From NCBI RefSeq assembly GCF_042655385.1, contig NZ_JBHSMA010000002.1, positions 868,001 to 932,000 of the forward strand: DNA of 64,000 bases, given 5' to 3'. This DNA comes from Larkinella bovis (GTDB taxonomy: Bacteria; Bacteroidota; Bacteroidia; Cytophagales; Spirosomataceae). Both the position numbers and the translations under genes were made by a program. The notes under the pieces are model-generated. The model was not told where the DNA came from, did no database searches, and worked only from the letters and a program-made list of their open reading frames with translations. Shown piece after piece: positions 43,795 to 52,190 of this stretch; the first letter of the stretch is position 1, and every line of letters begins with the position of its first letter.

Positions 43795-44832
43795 CTAGGG
43801 TTCGCAGGGCAGTCCGTCCAGGGTAATGACCTTCCCGTTGAAGGTGTAGGTCGCATCCAGCGCAGTGCACAGCATTTCCATGATAATGGGCAGGGATTGC
43901 TGCTCAAAATCGGCATTGACGAGGCAGGCGGCAATTTTTGGATTGGAAAACCGGATCTGGATGTCGAACCGTTTCTCGAGTTTTTTCGCGACCTGGTCGA
44001 GCGGGGCATTCTCAAACACGATCGTCACCGGTTCGTAAATTTCTTTTTTGGCCTGCGCCGGAATGGTCGAGGACGTCAGGCGTCGGGATGCGGTTTCGAA
44101 AATAGCCTGCTGCTGCGGTTTCAGAATGACCTGCTGCTCGTTTTCGTCCGGATCGGGCGCACTCACCTGCACCTGGCCCGTTACGACCGAAATCTGGAAA
44201 ACCGTTTGCGAAGCCGGCGCTTTTACGTTGAAACTGGTGCCCAGGACCTTGATCTGCATCTCCCCGCTTCTGATGAAAAAGGGACGGCTCTTATCCTTTT
44301 TGACATCGAAAAAGCCTTCCCCCGAGAACACCACCTGCCGTTTGTCGGCCCCAAATTCTTTCGGATACCAAATGGAAGCGCCGGAATGCATCCAGACCGT
44401 ACTCTCATCGGGCAGTTTAAACTTCACCAGCCGGGGCTGGTGGTTGACAAACTGAGTCAGATTGACCGGATCTTTTTCTTTTAGCTGTCGGACAATGGAA
44501 ACCGGAACCGGAACCGACTGATGCTGATTCGTAACATAGCGGTAGGTGAAATAGACGCCCAGCAGAATAGCCACCGAAGCCGCCAGTCCGGATACCCACC
44601 GCCAGCGAATCGGGCGGAGTCGCGGTTTGGGGACGGAATGAAGTTTAGTTTGAATCGTTTCAAAGGTTTCGCGCTGAAACTGGCGTTGTTGTGCTTCCGG
44701 TAGTGAATCCAGAAAATCCGGGCGGCCGTTCAGGGCGGCATACCAGGCTTCCACGAGTTCTTTTTCCTGATCGGTGCATTGATTCTGAAGGTACTTGTCT
44801 AATAAATGGGGAGAAATAGGGGGTGGTGGCAT
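43795..44832 (-). CDS. FecR-family anti-sigma factor
   Basis: The protein has 345 residues from the ATG at 44832 (M-P-P-P-P-I-S-P-H-L-L-D-K-Y-L); the frame is open 39 codons further but that stretch is not family-like. One membrane helix lies at about 78-97. A FecR domain (about 110-225) and a DUF4974 domain (about 265-335) follow. It should hold the sigma factor encoded 135 bases upstream and respond to the STN domain of the SusC encoded downstream. The gap to the SusC start is 192 bases, unlike the tight overlap in the first locus. Confidence 0.94.
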   Translation of the reverse strand: MPPPPISPHLLDKYLQNQCTDQEKELVEAWYAALNGRPDFLDSLPEAQQRQFQRETFETIQTKLHSVPKPRLRPIRWRWVSGLAASVAILLGVYFTYRYVTNQHQSVPVPVSIVRQLKEKDPVNLTQFVNHQPRLVKFKLPDESTVWMHSGASIWYPKEFGADKRQVVFSGEGFFDVKKDKSRPFFIRSGEMQIKVLGTSFNVKAPASQTVFQISVVTGQVQVSAPDPDENEQQVILKPQQQAIFETASRRLTSSTIPAQAKKEIYEPVTIVFENAPLDQVAKKLEKRFDIQIRFSNPKIAACLVNADFEQQSLPIIMEMLCTALDATYTFNGKVITLDGLPCEP

Positions 44833-44967
44833 GGCTAGGAATGTTACAATTCCTAAGTCGCCTGCCGGGCGGGGAACCCTTAGTCGGTTTGAAAAAAAAT
44901 TAAGAACGGTTGAAAAAAGAGCGACCTTCAACCCATTGGGGCCGGACAACCCGAGCCGGAAGACGGT

Positions 44968-45552
44968 TTAGAAAAGCTGGATCAGCAGAAAAATATGGAC
45001 AAAATGCTCTTTCAGGTATACTTTCAACGTGCGGAGGGCTTTGGTCATGTGCTGCTCAACCGTTTTTTCGGAAATCTCCAGTTGCCGGGCAATTTCGCGG
45101 TTGGACTGCCCTTTCCGGCTGAGCAGAAACACTTCCCGGCATTTCGGCGGCAACAGGTGCAGGCCCTGCTCGTAGCGGTTCTGCAGGTCGGCGGTTAGCA
45201 AGGGCTGGTCGGTCAGCTCACTGGATTCCCGGGTTTGAATTTCCCACTGGTTGTAATGGTACTGGCGCGTAAATTCTTTGCGATAGTAGGAGATGATGAG
45301 GTTTTTGACGCTGCTGAACAAATACGAACGGCAGCACTGGATGGTGTTCCGGTGCCGTTGCTGCCACACGTTTACGAACAATTCCTGGATGATTTCCTGG
45401 GCCGCGAACTGATCGTTTACCTTGCCATAGGCATAATTGAACAAAAGCCGGAAATACCGATTATACAGTTCGGCAAATGCGAACTCATCGTCGGTTTCAT
45501 GAATCGACCTCAGGATGCTTTCGTCGGAACAGGTGCTATACGTTGAATCCAT
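44968..45552 (-). CDS. ECF-type RNA polymerase sigma factor (SusC/FecR-linked)
   Basis: The protein has 194 residues from the ATG at 45552; an ATG seven codons earlier (45573) is also possible. Region 2 spans about 20-90 (A-F-A-E-L-Y-N-R-Y-F-R-L-L-F... I-I-Q-E-L-F-V-N-V-W). Region 4 spans about 125-180 (L-P-P-K-C-R-E-V-F-L-L-S-R-K-G... S-E-K-T-V-E-Q-H-M). It is of the Bacteroidales-type ECF subgroup linked to FecR and SusC. It heads the minus-strand uptake locus. A symmetrical sequence lies 107-129 bases upstream of the start. Confidence 0.94.
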   Translation of the reverse strand: MDSTYSTCSDESILRSIHETDDEFAFAELYNRYFRLLFNYAYGKVNDQFAAQEIIQELFVNVWQQRHRNTIQCCRSYLFSSVKNLIISYYRKEFTRQYHYNQWEIQTRESSELTDQPLLTADLQNRYEQGLHLLPPKCREVFLLSRKGQSNREIARQLEISEKTVEQHMTKALRTLKVYLKEHFVHIFLLIQLF

Positions 45553-45934
45553 ACCTGAATGTCCTACGTCCAATTTACGGGGTTAAACCGGCTTTTTTTA
45601 CAAAATTCGGGCTATTTTTATTTTAATCACTCACTTTCTCATTAAGGAACCGCACACTTTTTTGTTACATGATAACAAAAAGTTAATAGCCAATCCCGAA
45701 GATACGGATAAACTTTTGGCGATAGGCGGTTTTGGGTATTGGCAATCGTCTTTGGTTTATTCTCCGAAAGTTACCCAAAAATACACCATTTTTTAGGGGT
45801 TGCCAAGTCAATTTTATCCGGTAAAAAGTAGCTTTGCACCGCAGTTTACTCCGGCGGTTTCGCCAGCAGAACCAGCACCTAAAACGTTCACCATTCATTC
45901 TGTCCCGCCGAGGTGGGCTGGCCAGATTTTTTGT
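45553..45934. other. 382-base divergent gap
   Basis: This lies between the minus-strand sigma gene and the plus-strand membrane protein. It is AT-rich. It holds the palindrome at 45659-45681 and a TAGCTTTG match at 45829-45836 (candidate -7 element for the plus strand). The plus-strand frame of the membrane protein is open from 45800, but the extra residues do not look like the protein. No other gene was seen. Confidence 0.5.
45659..45681. promoter_or_regulatory. palindrome, candidate operator upstream of the sigma gene
   Basis: TTTTTGTTA (45659-45667) and TAACAAAAA (45673-45681) are exact complements around CATGA. The site is in the divergent gap and could be a dimeric regulator site. A chance palindrome in AT-rich DNA is the alternative. 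Confidence 0.4.
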
Positions 45935-46789
45935 ATGAAGTTCTTTCATTCGCTTAAACAGTACCTGCAAACGGCCCACTACCTCAGTCTGGATGTGGTG
46001 GTCGGGGCGGTTGTTTCGCACATCATGGCGGCCCGGTTGCCGGATGGGAATCGCCCGGTTGATTGGGCGACGACGGTTTTGCTCGGGATTTGTGTTTTTC
46101 TGATCTATGCGGCCGATCGGCTGTATGATATTCGGAAAGCGACGTTTTCGCAGGCTCCCCTGACCGCCCGGCACCGGTTTCACGCCGAAAACCGCCGGCT
46201 GCTGCTGCGCGTACTGATGGGCTTGGTGGCGGTTTGTGTCATTCTGATTTTCTGGCTGCCCAAAAGCGTCATCCTGTTCGGGAGTGCGCTGGCCCTGATT
46301 TCGGGGGCTTACCTCTGGATTGTTTCGCGGTTGCCGGTGGCCAATAAAAAACTGGCCTGGAAGGAACCCACGGTCACACTGCTGTATACGGTGGGGGTCT
46401 GGGGAAGTTCGTGGGCGCAAAAACCGACCCTTGGCTGGTCTGAAATCGGGCTGGGCCTGCTGTTTCTGCTGATTGTTTTCCAGAACCTGCTGCTGTTTTC
46501 GGTGATGGAAGCCTATGAATTTCCAGACAGCTCCTTTTCGCTGGCAACGATCTGGGGCTTCGATAAGAGTGATGCCGCGCTGCGGACGCTGGCGGTGGTC
46601 ATTACGGTGCTGGCGCTGGTGATTTTCTTTCTGGCCGATGACCGGTTTGCTCAGCGGGCGGCCGTTATCGAGGGAGCCATGAGCGCCGTGTTGTACGCCA
46701 TTCAGCGGTACCCGAACCAGTATCTGACCAACGAACGCTACCGGTGGATCGGTGACGGCATCTTTTGGCTGCCAGTTTTGATTCTTTAA
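45935..46789 (+). CDS. UbiA-like integral membrane protein
   Basis: The protein has 284 residues from the ATG at 45935. It has about seven hydrophobic segments (near 15-33, 45-60, 92-108, 112-131, 147-160, 172-190 and 215-232). The layout resembles the UbiA prenyltransferase superfamily. A-A-D-R-L-Y-D-I-R-K-A (60-70) stands where N-D-x-x-D-x-x-x-D is expected, and M-E-A-Y-E-F-P-D-S-S-F-S-L-A-T (191-205) where the second Asp-rich motif is expected. Both are eroded, so prenyl transfer is doubtful. The protein sits alone between a sigma gene and a sugar-phosphate mutase. The superfamily call is mine and is tentative. Confidence 0.6.
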   Translation: MKFFHSLKQYLQTAHYLSLDVVVGAVVSHIMAARLPDGNRPVDWATTVLLGICVFLIYAADRLYDIRKATFSQAPLTARHRFHAENRRLLLRVLMGLVAVCVILIFWLPKSVILFGSALALISGAYLWIVSRLPVANKKLAWKEPTVTLLYTVGVWGSSWAQKPTLGWSEIGLGLLFLLIVFQNLLLFSVMEAYEFPDSSFSLATIWGFDKSDAALRTLAVVITVLALVIFFLADDRFAQRAAVIEGAMSAVLYAIQRYPNQYLTNERYRWIGDGIFWLPVLIL

Positions 46790-46837
46790 CCGGTTTTTTC
46801 AACCTCCTGCGGTTTTGAAAGCTTTTACCAAAAGGAT

Positions 46838-46867
46838 TTGACTCCTTGCGTTAGAACCGTAAATTGG
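46838..46867 (+). promoter_or_regulatory. candidate promoter of the phosphohexomutase gene
   Basis: TTG (46838-46840), a 19-base spacer, then TAAATTGG (46860-46867), one base off TAnnTTTG. The start codon is 25 bases further on. Spacing is the same as in the tRNA-Asp promoter. Confidence 0.5.
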
Positions 46868-46892
46868 CAGCCGATTCTAACATTCCCTTGAT

Positions 46893-48650
46893 ATGACAAC
46901 TGCACTTGATTCTGCAACCCAGGCTACCATCGACCAATGGCTTACCGGTAATTACGACGACGATACCAAAGCGGCCATCCGGAAATTAATAGACAACGGC
47001 GAGACGACAGAACTGACAGACTCTTTCTATAAAAACCTGGAATTTGGTACGGGCGGTTTGCGCGGAGTGATTGGCGTCGGGTCCAATCGAATGAACCGCT
47101 ACACGGTTGGTGCGGCAACCCAGGGGTTGGCGAATTACCTGAATGCGGCTTTTCCGGATACGGCTATCAAAGTGGCGATTGCGCACGACAGCCGCCGGAT
47201 GAGCCCGGAATTTGCCCGGCTTGTGGCGGATATTTTTTCGGCCAACGGCATCGAAGTATACCTGTTCAGCTCGCTGCGCCCGACGCCCGAACTGTCGTTT
47301 GCCATCCGGCAACTGGGTTGCCAGAGCGGGATTGTGGTGACGGCTTCGCACAACCCGCCAGAATACAACGGGTACAAGGCCTACTGGAATGATGGCGGCC
47401 AGGTGGTGGCTCCCCACGATAAAAATATCATTACGGAAGTCAATAAAATTACGTCGATCGACGACGTGAAATTTGAGGGCGTTGCCGAAAAAATTCACCT
47501 GATCGACGAGGAAATCGACAGCGTATACGTCGAACGGATCAAGTCCAACTCCATTAACCCGGACGTGATTGCGCGGCAGAAAGACCTGAACATCGTCTTT
47601 ACACCCATTCACGGAACCGGAATTACCCTGGTGCCGCGCGTACTGGAAGCGCTTGGTTTTACGAACGTATCGATTGTGGAAGAACAGGCCCAACCGGACG
47701 GAGACTTTCCGACGGTGAAATCGCCGAACCCCGAGGAACGCGATGCGATGCGGCTGGCGCTGGAAAAAGCCGAGGCCCTCAACGCCGATTTGATTATGGC
47801 CACCGACCCCGACGCCGATCGCGTGGGTTCGGGGGCTCGCAACCACCACGGGGAGTTTGAGTTGCTGAACGGGAATCAGATGGCCAGCCTGATCATCTAT
47901 TACCTGTTGCAGGCCTGGAAAGATGCCGGTAAACTGACGGGTAAGGAGTTCGTGGCCAAAACCATCGTGACCACCGACCTCATCGACAAGATGTGCGCGC
48001 AGTACGGCGTCGCGTGTTATAACACCCTGACCGGTTTTAAATACATCGCCCAGATCATTCGTGAACTCGAAGGCCAGCAGCATTTTATCGGTGGGGGTGA
48101 GGAAAGCTACGGGTACCTGATCGGTGATTTCGTCCGGGATAAAGATGCCATTGCCTCCTGCGCCATGATTGCCGAACTGACGGCTTATGCCAAAGACAAG
48201 GGCCTGAGTTTGTTCGACCTGCTGATGGAAATGTATCAGGAGTTCGGGTTCTATTACGAAGGACTGATTTCGCTGACGAAAAAGGGCAAAACCGGGGCCG
48301 AAGAAATTCAGCAGATGATGGCCGATTTTCGGGCCAATCCGCCGAAAGAAATTGCCGGGTCGCCGGTGGTTCGCGTCGATGACTACAAAAGCCTGGAGCG
48401 GACCGATTTGAAAACCGGTGCGAAAACCGCCATCGAAGCCGGAAAAATGGGCATCGAGGCCTCGAACGTCTTGCAGTTCTTCACCGAGAACGGCACCAAG
48501 GTGTCGGCCCGGCCGTCGGGAACCGAGCCAAAGATCAAATTCTACGTCAGCGTGAATGAGCCGCTGGCACGCAAGGAAGATTTTGATGCGGTTTATGCTA
48601 GCCTGAAACAGAAAGTACAGTCGGTCATGACGGATCTGAATCTTTCCTGA
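46893..48650 (+). CDS. phospho-sugar mutase (phosphoglucomutase/phosphomannomutase)
   Basis: The protein has 585 residues, the long bacterial form. The phosphoserine site is S152 in T-A-S-H-N-P-P-E-Y-N-G. The metal-binding loop D-P-D-A-D-R-V-G is at about 303-310, the sugar-binding G-G-G-E-E-S-Y-G-Y at about 400-408, and the phosphate-binding R-P-S-G-T-E-P-K-I-K-F near the end. It interconverts hexose 1- and 6-phosphates in the cytoplasm. The subfamily (similar to B. subtilis PgcA) acts mainly on glucose phosphates, but mannose or pentose phosphates are possible. A terminator follows at 48681. Confidence 0.95.
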   Translation: MTTALDSATQATIDQWLTGNYDDDTKAAIRKLIDNGETTELTDSFYKNLEFGTGGLRGVIGVGSNRMNRYTVGAATQGLANYLNAAFPDTAIKVAIAHDSRRMSPEFARLVADIFSANGIEVYLFSSLRPTPELSFAIRQLGCQSGIVVTASHNPPEYNGYKAYWNDGGQVVAPHDKNIITEVNKITSIDDVKFEGVAEKIHLIDEEIDSVYVERIKSNSINPDVIARQKDLNIVFTPIHGTGITLVPRVLEALGFTNVSIVEEQAQPDGDFPTVKSPNPEERDAMRLALEKAEALNADLIMATDPDADRVGSGARNHHGEFELLNGNQMASLIIYYLLQAWKDAGKLTGKEFVAKTIVTTDLIDKMCAQYGVACYNTLTGFKYIAQIIRELEGQQHFIGGGEESYGYLIGDFVRDKDAIASCAMIAELTAYAKDKGLSLFDLLMEMYQEFGFYYEGLISLTKKGKTGAEEIQQMMADFRANPPKEIAGSPVVRVDDYKSLERTDLKTGAKTAIEAGKMGIEASNVLQFFTENGTKVSARPSGTEPKIKFYVSVNEPLARKEDFDAVYASLKQKVQSVMTDLNLS

Positions 48651-48680
48651 GTCGGATGCGTACAGCGTAAACCGTTTACC

Positions 48681-48712
48681 AAAAAGCCGGAACGACCTTC
48701 CGGCTTTTTTTA
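48681..48712 (+). terminator. rho-independent terminator after the mutase gene
   Basis: AAAAAGCCGGAA (48681-48692) and TTCCGGCTTTTT (48698-48709) pair over 12 bp around a five-base loop, followed by more T. This is a textbook terminator and isolates the mutase from the SusC gene downstream. Confidence 0.93.
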
Positions 48713-48866
48713 TTGCCCTGCCCCATTTTCGGGTTTGAAAAAATTTCGTCCATTTGTGCTCAAAATTTGACTTTAGCGAATAAAAAAATTTACTTTGAGG
48801 AGCTTGTGCCCTGTTTAGTACAAGCCGAGTGATAATTATTACAAACCATTTACCATCTCTATTTTT

Positions 48867-51800
48867 ATGAAACATTATTACCTGAAACCGATCCGATCGG
48901 TGGCAGTGCCAGTATTTCTATGCCTACTGACGATCGCTGCCTGGGCGCAGGATCGGAAAGTAAGTGGCAGTGTGATCGATGGCACCGACAAAAATCCTCT
49001 ACCCGGTGTCAATGTCGTCGTAAAAGGTACCACCACCGGGGTATCAACCGATGCAAACGGGCGCTTTACGCTCAATGTTCCCACCAGTAATGATGTACTC
49101 ACGGTTTCGGCCATCGGCTATGAATCCCAGGAAGTCACCATCGGCAATCGCTCCGAAATCACCATTTCCCTCAGCACGGACACCAAAACTCTGACGGAAG
49201 TCGTCGTAACCGGCTATGGTTCGCAACGCAAAAAGGACATTACCGGTGCTGTTACGGTGGTGAAGGGGACGGAACTGACGGCGGTTCCGGCGGCCAGTCT
49301 GACGCAGCAGTTGCAGGGCCGGGCGGCCGGTGTGACGGTCGGGAACGACAACTCACCCGGCGGGGGCACGATGGTGCGGATTCGCGGCTTTGGGACCATC
49401 AACAACAACTCTCCGCTGTACATTGTCGATGGGGTTCCGACGACGGGTTCGCTCAACAACATCAACCCCAACGACATTGAAAGCCTACAGGTCCTGAAAG
49501 ATGCCTCCGCAGCGTCCATTTACGGGGCACGGGCGGCCAACGGCGTGGTAATCATTACGACCAAAAAAGGAAAAGCCGGGGAGCCCAAAATCACGTTTGA
49601 TATGTATGCCGGGGTTCAGCGCAACGGCAAACTGCTGGAACTGACCAATTCGCAGGAATTGGGACAACTGTTGTGGGAACAGGCCAAGAACGTTGGCCAG
49701 GCCCCGAGCCACGGGCAATACGGCACCGGTGCCGAGCCCCGGATTCCGGATTATATCTATCCGTCGGGGGCGATGGAAGGCGACCCGCGGTTGGCAAAGG
49801 ACGCCAACGGTAACTATCTGAATTACACGTATGATCTGACCGACCCGGCCTTGGGAAGTTCGAAATTCATGATTACCAAAGCCAACAAGGAAGGGACCAA
49901 CTGGCAGGATGTGATCTTCAACCCGGCGCCGATCCAGAACTACCAGATTGGCGCCAGCGGAGGCACCGACAAGGGCGCATATTCCATTTCGTTCAACCAC
50001 TTCAATCAGAAAGGGATTCTGGAATATACCAATTACAAACGGTACTCGATCCGGGCCAATACGGAATTTAAAGTGAAAAATCGCCTGAAAATCGGGGAGA
50101 ACCTGACGGTCTCGTACGACGAGCGGGTCGGTTTTACGAACAACGACGAGTCCAACCCGATTGCCTTCGCGGTTCGGTCACACCCGCTGATTCCGGTCTA
50201 TGACGTTGCCGGTAATTTTGCCGGTGCCAAAGGGTTGAACCTCGGGAACGCGCGGACGCCTTTGCAGGAATTGTACCGGGCGAAGGATAATAAAACCAAA
50301 GGGGTTCACCTGTTTGGGAATGCCTTTGGCGAAATCGACCTGTTCAAAGGATTGACGTTCCGGACCAGCTTCGGGGTCGAATACAACCTCTACAACTTTG
50401 ACCAGTATACACCCCGTGACCCCGAATCGCCCGAAGCGCGGAATGCCAACAGCTTCCGGTCGGAAAACCGCTATGATAACTCCTGGACCTGGTATAACAC
50501 GCTGACCTACAACCGGACCTTCGGCAATCACAGCATTAATGTGCTGGCCGGAACCGAGTCCATCGCAACGTATGACTTTATTTTTGATGCGACCCGGAGC
50601 AATTACGCCTTCGATGATTTGGATTACCGGTACCTGAACGCGGGGAGCCCGCTCGGTCTGCAAAACAGCGGTCGGGGGGCCAATCGGACCCGCCTGTTCT
50701 CGCTGTTTGGCAAGGTCAACTATTCGTACAAAGACTTCTTCCTGGCGGATTTCACGCTGCGTCGTGACGGTTCGTCGCGTTTCAGTGCCGCCAACCGCTA
50801 CGCCGTTTTTCCGGCTGCCAGCGTGGGTTTCCGCCTGACCGAACTGGATTTCCTGAAGAGTGTCGATTTGCTCTCCGATCTGAAATTGCGGGTAGGGTGG
50901 GGTAAAACCGGTAACCAGAATGTTCCCAATATTTACAATGCCTATACGCTGTATGAATCACGGCCGGTTGAAAATCACTACGATATCAACGGAGCCAAGA
51001 CATCGATCGTGCCGGGCTTCGATCTGGTGCAGTTTGGCAATCCGAACGGGAAATGGGAAACTACCACCTCGACCAACATTGGTTTGGATGCCAGCCTGCT
51101 GAATAACAAAATCGAAATTGTTTTCGACTGGTATATCAAGAAAACCACCGACATGTTGACCCAGATCGACATTCCGTACACCCAGGGCCAGGCTACAATT
51201 CCGTATACCAATATCGGGGATATGCAGAACAAAGGGATTGACCTGAGTATCAATTATAACGGAAAAGCAATGGGGGGTAACCTGCGGTACTCCATTGGGG
51301 GTAACTTCTCAACCTACCGGAACGAGGTGTTGAAAATCAACAACGATCCGAACTCGATCAAGTTTGGTTTTGCGACCCGCCTGCCGGCCATGAGCGCGAC
51401 GAAAGTGGGCTTTCCGGTGGCTTCCTTCTACGGGTATTTCATCGACGGGATTTTCCAGACCGCTGAAGAGGCTAAAAACGCTCCGCAATTCGGTACCTAT
51501 AACCGGGCCGGGTCCTTTATTTTCCGGGATACCAACGGCGATGGCGTCGTAACGACGGCCGACCGCGATATTATCGGTAACCCGCACCCGGATTTTACCT
51601 ACGGCCTGAACCTCAGCGTGGGCTACAAAGCCTTCGACCTGACCGTATTTGGGCAGGGGGTTTACGGCAACGACATTTTCAACTACATGAAGTACTGGAC
51701 CGATTTCAACACCTTCCAGGGAAACCGCAGCAAACGGATGTTGTATGACTCCTGGCGGCCCGGCAAGACCGATGCGATTCTGCCGGAACTGCGCTCGACG

Positions 51801-52100
51801 GATGCCACCAGCGCCCAGATTTCGACCTACTTTATCGAAAAAGGGTCCTACCTGCGGATGAAAAACATCCAGTTGGCCTACACGTTGCCGGCCGGTATTC
51901 AGCGGAAACTCGGACTCGGCCCCACCCAGATCTACGTTCAGGGCCAGAACCTGCTGACGTTGACCAAATACTCGGGTCTTGATCCGGAAATCAACCTGCG
52001 TCGTTCGGGGGATAACAACCAGGACACGCACCTGGGTGTCGATGAAGGAGCCTATCCGGTGGCCAAAACCATGCTGATCGGTTTGCGACTCAGCTTATAA
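48867..52100 (+). CDS. SusC/RagA TonB-linked outer-membrane receptor without STN domain
   Basis: The protein has 1,077 residues. A signal peptide ends A-A-W-A-Q at about 28. The CarboxypepD_reg domain (about 31-105) comes directly, with no STN domain. TonB-box-like L-T-E-V-V-V-T-G-Y-G at 109-118, plug to about 230, barrel to the final G-L-R-L-S-L. Lack of STN and of a nearby sigma/FecR pair means control must come from elsewhere. Its SusD partner starts 90 bases downstream. No enzyme genes follow the pair on the same strand. Confidence 0.96.
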   Translation: MKHYYLKPIRSVAVPVFLCLLTIAAWAQDRKVSGSVIDGTDKNPLPGVNVVVKGTTTGVSTDANGRFTLNVPTSNDVLTVSAIGYESQEVTIGNRSEITISLSTDTKTLTEVVVTGYGSQRKKDITGAVTVVKGTELTAVPAASLTQQLQGRAAGVTVGNDNSPGGGTMVRIRGFGTINNNSPLYIVDGVPTTGSLNNINPNDIESLQVLKDASAASIYGARAANGVVIITTKKGKAGEPKITFDMYAGVQRNGKLLELTNSQELGQLLWEQAKNVGQAPSHGQYGTGAEPRIPDYIYPSGAMEGDPRLAKDANGNYLNYTYDLTDPALGSSKFMITKANKEGTNWQDVIFNPAPIQNYQIGASGGTDKGAYSISFNHFNQKGILEYTNYKRYSIRANTEFKVKNRLKIGENLTVSYDERVGFTNNDESNPIAFAVRSHPLIPVYDVAGNFAGAKGLNLGNARTPLQELYRAKDNKTKGVHLFGNAFGEIDLFKGLTFRTSFGVEYNLYNFDQYTPRDPESPEARNANSFRSENRYDNSWTWYNTLTYNRTFGNHSINVLAGTESIATYDFIFDATRSNYAFDDLDYRYLNAGSPLGLQNSGRGANRTRLFSLFGKVNYSYKDFFLADFTLRRDGSSRFSAANRYAVFPAASVGFRLTELDFLKSVDLLSDLKLRVGWGKTGNQNVPNIYNAYTLYESRPVENHYDINGAKTSIVPGFDLVQFGNPNGKWETTTSTNIGLDASLLNNKIEIVFDWYIKKTTDMLTQIDIPYTQGQATIPYTNIGDMQNKGIDLSINYNGKAMGGNLRYSIGGNFSTYRNEVLKINNDPNSIKFGFATRLPAMSATKVGFPVASFYGYFIDGIFQTAEEAKNAPQFGTYNRAGSFIFRDTNGDGVVTTADRDIIGNPHPDFTYGLNLSVGYKAFDLTVFGQGVYGNDIFNYMKYWTDFNTFQGNRSKRMLYDSWRPGKTDAILPELRSTDATSAQISTYFIEKGSYLRMKNIQLAYTLPAGIQRKLGLGPTQIYVQGQNLLTLTKYSGLDPEINLRRSGDNNQDTHLGVDEGAYPVAKTMLIGLRLSL

Positions 52101-52190
52101 GTGTAGGGAATGGCCGGATGGTTACACATGGTTATCGCCATGTTAACCTGCCCGCCAGCCGTAAAAACCATTAAATCATTGATCTCTCAA

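Noticed and set aside
46986..48875. 629-codon minus-strand ORF antisense to the sugar mutase
   Set aside because: It is a shadow frame of the well-supported mutase; long antisense frames are common at this GC content.
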